Assembly: GCA_009741485.1 (NCBI GenBank)
Contig: CM019236.1
Coordinates: 56,794,475-56,858,474, forward strand
Direction of reading: 5' to 3'
From: Malurus cyaneus samueli
Taxonomy: Eukaryota > Chordata > Aves > Passeriformes > Maluridae
Length of the DNA: 64,000 nucleotides
Shown: piece after piece, positions 58,546-64,000 of the stretch
Numbering within the stretch: the first letter of the stretch is position 1
Layout: each line of letters opens with the position of its first letter
Made by a program: the position numbers and the translations under genes
The notes under the pieces: model-generated
Database searches by the model: none
Seen by the model: only the letters and a program-made list of their open reading frames with translations
What the model was told of the DNA's origin: nothing

Positions 58546-59996
58546 TATCAGAAAACTACATTTTCCATCAGAAAAGACACTAGTGAATAATACTTCATCT
58601 GTTCCAACAAGACCTTAAGTTTTTTAAGTGGAGCGTTGGTATGGAGTTCAGGCTAAGCACTCAAAGCCTTTGAGCCTTTGCACTCAAAGATGCCTCTCCT
58701 CGCTAGGGTCAGCAGAGAGCATTGTATCAGTTGGTATCACTGCAAAGCTGGGCTTGGGAGCGTGTTACTCTCTCCTCTACTTTCTGGCACTTTGCGTTTT
58801 CCTGGGGTGATAGCGACAGGTACCTTGTGGATTGTATGCTTCTCTCGTTCTTGCCTGTGTGAGGCTGATGGCCCGGTGAGCTCACCTCTGGGAACACGTT
58901 CTTGCCATCCAGGGCCTGTGGGCTGAGTGACATCTACAGATGGCTCAGGTGTCTCTAGCAGAGTGACCCTGGGGGCTCACAGCATCCCACTTGATCAGTG
59001 AAACCAACAACGGTCAATGGCCATGAGGACGCAGCACAACAGTCATGCCTATTTTGTTATGGTATTCGCTGCTTGCTATAAAAAAGGTCACAAACCTACA
59101 ACTTTTCCAGTGCATTCCATGGACTAATATTCTCTGTGCTTAGAGCTACCTGTGGTATGTATTTCAAAGAAATATCAGAAACAAAACCATGACATATTAA
59201 TGACTTTTCCTTTCCTTCAACTGCCTTTAATAATTTTTTCCTTTAACAATTGTTCTCTACAAGAGGATCAAACAATATATGAACTGAATATGTCTGAAAA
59301 CAGTTTCCAAAGCTTTAAAGAATATTGTGTATAAGCTTTTTTCCTGTGTTTTGGGGTTTTTAATTTTGTTTGGGTTTGGTTTCACTTTGGTTTCATTCTG
59401 GTTTTTGTTTATTTATTTGAAATATACCTGTAGTGTTCATATGAACAGTGCTTTTGGTATTACCTACTTCTCCTACCCATAATTTGCTTAATCTGTCCCT
59501 TTCTTCCTTCTCTCCTTAATGCACCATTGGTTTTTTTCCCCCCTTGCTTAAACTGAACTCTAACTGTGTTAGGGAAACTTTACTGTCTGACCAATCAGGA
59601 GCCACCCTGCCAGTCACTCTCCTATCACCAGAGACTTCCACTTCTGGGATCAAAGCCCCTTTACTGATAAGCAGAAATTGTATTAGGCATTATCAGAGCT
59701 TTCCTCATCTAGCTTGAGGAATGTCTAGCCAATGTTTCAGTCATGACTTCTCCATAAGCATGGTTTTGGTGTTTCTTCAGAACTGCTTCCATTGTCCTGT
59801 CTGCATGAGAAAGCACTACTTCAACAACTTTGACAGGACTTGCAGGGCTGGGCAGAGACCAGGGGCTGCAGACCTACTCTCTGGAGGATTACTGGGACAT
59901 CAGCAACTTCTGACATGCAGTGTTGGTCTGAATACCATGGAGGCGGCCATCCCGTTTTGATGTTACAGGGCTGTAGAAGCTGATCACTGGCAGCAG
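58546..59996. other. Gene-free stretch before TOPORS-like copy 2
   Basis: No gene is supported. Part of the GC-richer sequence from about 59800 may be the distal promoter of the downstream RING gene. Confidence 0.45.
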
Positions 59997-60068
59997 ACTG
60001 TGACATCACCATTTTGGATTGTCTCTTTGTGGACTGTGACATCACCATGTTGGATTGTCTCTTTGTGT
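59997..60068 (+). promoter_or_regulatory. Duplicated CRE-like module upstream of copy 2
   Basis: A 36-base unit beginning ACTGTGACATCACCATTTTG is present twice in tandem (59997-60032 and 60033-60068) with only a few differences. Each copy carries TGACATCA (60001-60008 and 60037-60044), 403-446 bases before the start codon. The same element in the same orientation and at a similar distance precedes copy 1, which argues for a conserved family promoter. Binding by CREB/CREM-type factors is inference. Confidence 0.55.
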
Positions 60069-60253
60069 CCCTTACTGTGTCTATTTGGGTGCCGCCAGAG
60101 CCTAGACTAGTCTGAATGATGCCTGGGCTCCTGTTGAGCATGTCCACAAGGGCTGGAGTGTCAAGCCAGGCTTTTTCCAGTGCCGGGTGCTGCCATTGGC
60201 AGCTCTCAGTACCCATCCCGGAGCCCTCAACAGTACCGCTGGGCAGTGCAGAG

Positions 60254-60259
60254 GTGAGT
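60254..60259 (+). promoter_or_regulatory. Probable 5' UTR splice donor of copy 2, within a hairpin
   Basis: CAGAG followed by GTGAGT is a near-perfect donor, and a matching acceptor (CCCTTTTTGCAG) ends at about 60413, just before the coding exon. This gives a 5' UTR intron of about 160 bases. The donor overlaps an 11-bp perfect stem: TGAGTTGTGCA at 60255-60265 pairs with 60272-60282 across a six-base loop. Confidence 0.5.
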
Positions 60260-60446
60260 TGTGCAGGGAAATGCACAACTCATCCCCCCTGAGGGGGCCA
60301 TAGGATGAATGCTCTGGCCTGGGGAACTGGGAGGGCCTTTCTTGAGAGGCCTGAGCATTTCTTTCTCCCCCTCCCTGGGACAGCTCATGACCACAGCATT
60401 CCCTTTTTGCAGTGTGTGATAACATTTGGGAGTGCCAGTGCCAGCA

Positions 60447-61496
60447 ATGGGGAGCATCTTCTCATTCTTAACTGGACCCAAACTGCCACAAGGCACGGAC
60501 AGGGCCACAGAAACAAAGTGCAGCTGTCCCATCTGCCGCGACACTCGAGATGACCTCACTTCTGTGATACCCTGTCTCCATCAGTTCTGCCTGGGCTGCA
60601 TTATACGTTGGGCAGAGATGCAAACAGTGTGCCCGCTCTGCAGAGAACAGATAGAGGCTGTCAGGTTTTCTGTGCAGACAGATAGCCATATAGACTGTGT
60701 CTTCACAAGTTCCGAAGAGTCAGAAAATGCCAGCAGCCGGACAGGAATAACATTAGGATTCCTGGTTAAAAACAGCCCCTGTCAGTTTGTGCAGGCCACT
60801 TCACATTCTCCACGGAGAATACTACCCATAGCAGAGCAGGGGGCTGCAGGAACAGAGCCCGTGGGTGGCCTCCTGCCTAGTGAGTGGGCAGACCTTTTCC
60901 AAAGAGAAGAGCATCTCCTAGATCCTGTCGTGCACTGGCTGCGCCGCGAGCTGCAGGCAAAGTATGGAACTAGGTGGTGGATGGCAAGGGTTGGGGAGAG
61001 CGTTATCCTGCATGCTGTGTCCCTCTGTGGTCCAGCCAGGAATGTCTTGGTCCAAGTGCTGGAAGATTTCTTTGAGGAACATACAGAATCTCTAATCCAT
61101 GGCATCATCGACGTCATTGTGAGCCAGTGCAGAGAGGATGCTCAAAGGCTTCTGAACTCCTCTGATGTCTCAGAGAACAATCCTGCCATCTCCAGCGGAC
61201 TCCACTCAACCCCTGCGAACAGTCCTACAGAATCCAGCACAGAGGACCAGCCCAGCACATCACAAGCTGTCCTCCATACCCTCCACCCATCTGCTCCTGT
61301 CCCTGCAGAGCAGGAGGAGCTGGAGCCGGCAGCCACGGCAGGTCCCTCTGCCCAAGGTGACAGCCACAGCCCCTCTGCCCCCAGCTGTGGCAGAGACCCC
61401 GTGCCCAGGAGACCTCGGCGTTCCACAAGGAGGAGGGCTAGTAGCAACCTGGACTCTCCACAGCCCCACAAAAGGCCACCCAATCAGGACCAGTAG
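60447..61496 (+). CDS. TOPORS-like RING finger protein, copy 2
   Basis: The 349-residue product has a complete C3HC4 RING finger: Cys27, Cys30, Cys43, His45, Cys48, Cys51, Cys62 and Cys65, with CLHQFCLGCIIRW in the core. The second conserved block is shared with copy 1 (DLFQREEHLLDPVVHWLRRE and LIHGIIDVIVSQC), followed by a Ser/Pro/Thr-rich tail ending in a basic PHKRPPNQ. The start chosen is the ATG at 60447, inside the exon after the predicted acceptor. The position equivalent to copy 1's start reads AGG instead of ATG (RATETK against MAMETN), so this copy seems to have moved its start 18 codons upstream, adding MGSIFSFLTG. The pair is divergent, with 5.1 kb between start codons. Ligase activity is inferred. 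Confidence 0.8.
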   Translation: MGSIFSFLTGPKLPQGTDRATETKCSCPICRDTRDDLTSVIPCLHQFCLGCIIRWAEMQTVCPLCREQIEAVRFSVQTDSHIDCVFTSSEESENASSRTGITLGFLVKNSPCQFVQATSHSPRRILPIAEQGAAGTEPVGGLLPSEWADLFQREEHLLDPVVHWLRRELQAKYGTRWWMARVGESVILHAVSLCGPARNVLVQVLEDFFEEHTESLIHGIIDVIVSQCREDAQRLLNSSDVSENNPAISSGLHSTPANSPTESSTEDQPSTSQAVLHTLHPSAPVPAEQEELEPAATAGPSAQGDSHSPSAPSCGRDPVPRRPRRSTRRRASSNLDSPQPHKRPPNQDQ

Positions 61497-61523
61497 CAGG
61501 GCTGCATTAAGTCTCCATTAAAA

Positions 61524-61537
61524 AATAAATAAATAAA
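61524..61537 (+). terminator. Polyadenylation signals of TOPORS-like copy 2
   Basis: Three overlapping AATAAA signals (AATAAATAAATAAA) begin 28 bases after the stop codon, giving a very short 3' UTR. Confidence 0.65.
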
Positions 61538-64000
61538 TTGCTATATCCCTGATAAAGTCTCGGAATGGTGCTTTCTCTCCCTTCTTTTACTATAGTTCCC
61601 TGATCCTGTGCACCCTCACCAGCCAAGGGCCCCGGAGATCTAATGTGATATGCCTCCCACATATGCCTCCCACAGGAATTCCTACCGCAGCCACAGCAAT
61701 GGAAGTGTTTCAAAAAAAAAGCATGAAAAAGGAGCACTGCATTTGCAAAGGAGAACATGCACCATCAAGGCTGCTTGTGCCTGTACCCAGATGGCATGAC
61801 CACGTTGTTCCCTGCATCGCATTTTATCTGCATCCGAGGGGAGAGGAGGGGCCCTGCAGCCACCCTGGTCAGAAAGGTTTCTGGAGAAACAGGCCAGGGA
61901 GCTTCAGAGCACAATTTCTCTGCATCCAAACACCACTCTGTAGGGATAACCAGAGCTCCGTGGCTGGTCACAGCACTCTCTCAGAGAAGATTTACTCTGG
62001 CAAAAGAAAATGGTGTTTTTGAGGCTCCTTGAAGAGTTGCACTTTTCATGAAGGAATGTGCTTCATTGAAGACCCTTCTCATTCGAGCCCCTGACTGATT
62101 CTCCCAAACTGTCCAATGGCCTACTTGATGGAAAGTATTTCCATTTAGGGAAGAGAGAAACCTTTGAAAGAGAAAAAGGAGGGTTTTTTTGCTTGGTAAA
62201 TTAGAGCCACAGAAGAAAACCCATGATAAGGAAGGCTATAGGAGCACTAACAGAAGCACAGACAACTATGGCAGATTGTCTAGCATGTCAAGTTACTGCT
62301 GTCTCCAAAACAAAAACGATGTCTTTAACTTACTTGATGCATGCAGTGAAGAACTACAATACTCAGATACTGGAATCTCAGATATTGCACTACTGGCAGC
62401 TCTGCAGATTGGCTTAGATTTCACAGAAACCCCAGGGGTTTCCATGAAAACCATCTAGTAAAGCAGGAAACAAGAAAGCATTCACTTTCATATGCAAACA
62501 GCTTAAAAAGAAACACAGATGGGGCAGTGAGCTTGACATCAAGTAAGCACGTATATAAAGAGGTATTTCCAGTACATGGTAGGGTGAAGGCAGTAAGCAG
62601 AGTAACTTTTCAAGACAATTAGACTAGATCATGAAAGAGCTGCTCCTAAACTCAGCTGTTCTGGCAGGCAGTCCACCCAATGAGAAACTTCAGAGCAGGA
62701 AAGTTCCTTTTTATGGGTAGTCAGTGAGGACAGGTAAGCAATTGCAGAAGGGTGAACCGCAGTGCAGAAAGAAAACAGCCTGCTGGCTGCTTCACAATTC
62801 TGGACGTGCACTTTGTTCAGAAGCATTAATGTGACGCAAAAGGACATATTTTTAAGGACACTTGGCACCTCAGGCATTCCAAATATGATGTTCCAACCAA
62901 GTGCTTAAATATCCTCAAAAAATAGGATCTTCAGTGAAAGTGTACTTATTGATATTAAATGCCTTCTCCTTGTATTTTATTTTCTGATTATGTTTAAAAG
63001 CATAAGTGGAAGTTCCAGACAAGTATTGTATTATCCCTCCTGAATGGGAGTGTTTCTTGCACACTCAAAGGCAACATAACACCTTGATCCTAATAGGAAC
63101 AAGGAGCACACAATTCCTCCTTGCTAGAGGAAAGTAAACTGTCATCACCTCCTTCCTGCTAGAGCTGGCTAAAAGGTTTAACAGGAGTCCTACAGCCAGG
63201 GCTTTGAAGAAACCAAAAAAGCAACAAATGTAGGGTCCACTATGACTTTATAGAGATTCACATTGTCTGCATATGAATAAAGTGGACAAATTCCTGCTCA
63301 AATGCAGTGTTTACTGTTTACAGACCCCCCCCAAAAAAAAAAAAAAAAAAAAGTTATAGAAAACCTTCTCACAGCTGTAAGAATTATTTTGATAATACTT
63401 TTCACTTAATACAAACCTGCATTTTTGGATAGCATGTAAATGAATTCTTCACTGAATTTGAACGTATGTTTCTGTATATTTAAGGAGAAAAAAACACACT
63501 GCCATGAACTCTCACAAATAAAAATACAAAAGCTGTTTTTTTCTAGCCACACATCAGCATCTTAGTGTTGATGATACAAACAAACCAGCTGACAAGTATA
63601 TCTAGAGTACATAGAATTAGCAGTGATTAGCTGTATTAGAAATATTTCTTCCCTCTGTTAGAGCAAATATTTAAAAAATAAACAAGGATAAATGAGAGTA
63701 AAGAACAACATTAAAGAGATAAGTTATATCTCAAACAATGTAGAGAGTGATAAAAGAGAACAAGTCAGCATTAATATTAAATAACTTCAGTAGAAAAGCA
63801 GGAATGGAAAACACGCTACTTCCACTGAATGGAAATTACAACGGTTCACTTGGAGCAGCTGTATGAGCAGCAATATGTTTCTCCCCACCAAGACAAATCA
63901 GCTTTTTTTTGCAGCTCTATTTTTTCTTACGGGGAACAAGAGGCTGAAGAGCAGCGCCACGGAAGAGGTTTGGGGTCTGGTCAGTGATAGCTGACCCATG
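61538..64000. other. Gene-free right end
   Basis: No gene or recognisable repeat. Short frames near 61650-62030 lie in a moderately GC-rich patch with no family features. An A/C tract (C8 followed by about 21 A) lies near 63325-63352. Confidence 0.45.

Overview
The window looks like vertebrate, most likely songbird (passerine), nuclear DNA. The reasons are CR1 LINE remnants in both orientations, avian-type endogenous retrovirus (ERV) pieces, intron-containing vertebrate genes with CpG-island first exons, and two members of a TOPORS-like RING gene family that I recall as expanded in passerines (recollection, not checked). No rRNA, tRNA, CRISPR array or bacterial operon was seen.

Layout. Positions 1-9544 form one contig of doubtful quality. 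It holds an unrecognised CpG-rich block (1-1759), a fragment resembling the amino-acid transporter gene SLC38A8 (about 2000-3063) with several single-base indels, more unrecognised sequence, and the 5' part of an ERV: LTR, His-type primer binding site, a leader containing about fifteen ~77-bp GC-rich repeats, and a broken gag. A 25-N gap follows (9545-9569). From 9570 the sequence reads like ordinary avian DNA. About 13 kb without genes carries CR1 and LTR pieces. TMED7 follows (three exons, about 22.7-30.8 kb), then 5 kb of spacer and LSM5 (five exons, 36.2-39.8 kb). An ERV integrase remnant lies on the minus strand at about 43.2-43.7 kb. A minus-strand stretch holds a candidate terminal exon of an unknown gene (46.6-47.0 kb) and two exons of a PAK-type kinase (49.6-50.2 kb). 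Two divergently oriented TOPORS-like RING finger genes follow (54.3-55.3 kb minus, 60.4-61.5 kb plus), with CR1 debris between them.

How the genes relate. TMED7 (a p24 cargo adaptor of the early secretory pathway) and LSM5 (an RNA-binding Sm-like ring subunit) are housekeeping genes with no functional link. Their downstream exons are intact, but both GC-rich first exons are damaged: TMED7 lacks a start and signal peptide in the right frame, and LSM5 lacks one base. That fits either decaying duplicate copies or sequence error in CpG islands. By recalled synteny TMED7, LSM5 and SLC38A8 come from different ancestral chromosomes, so this may be a W chromosome, germline-restricted chromosome or other duplicate-rich scaffold, or a misjoin.

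The most distinctive accessory content is the TOPORS-like pair. Both have intact C3HC4 RING fingers, a shared second conserved domain, and a promoter-proximal cluster of TGACATCA (CRE-like) elements in the same orientation about 400-510 bp before the start codon.
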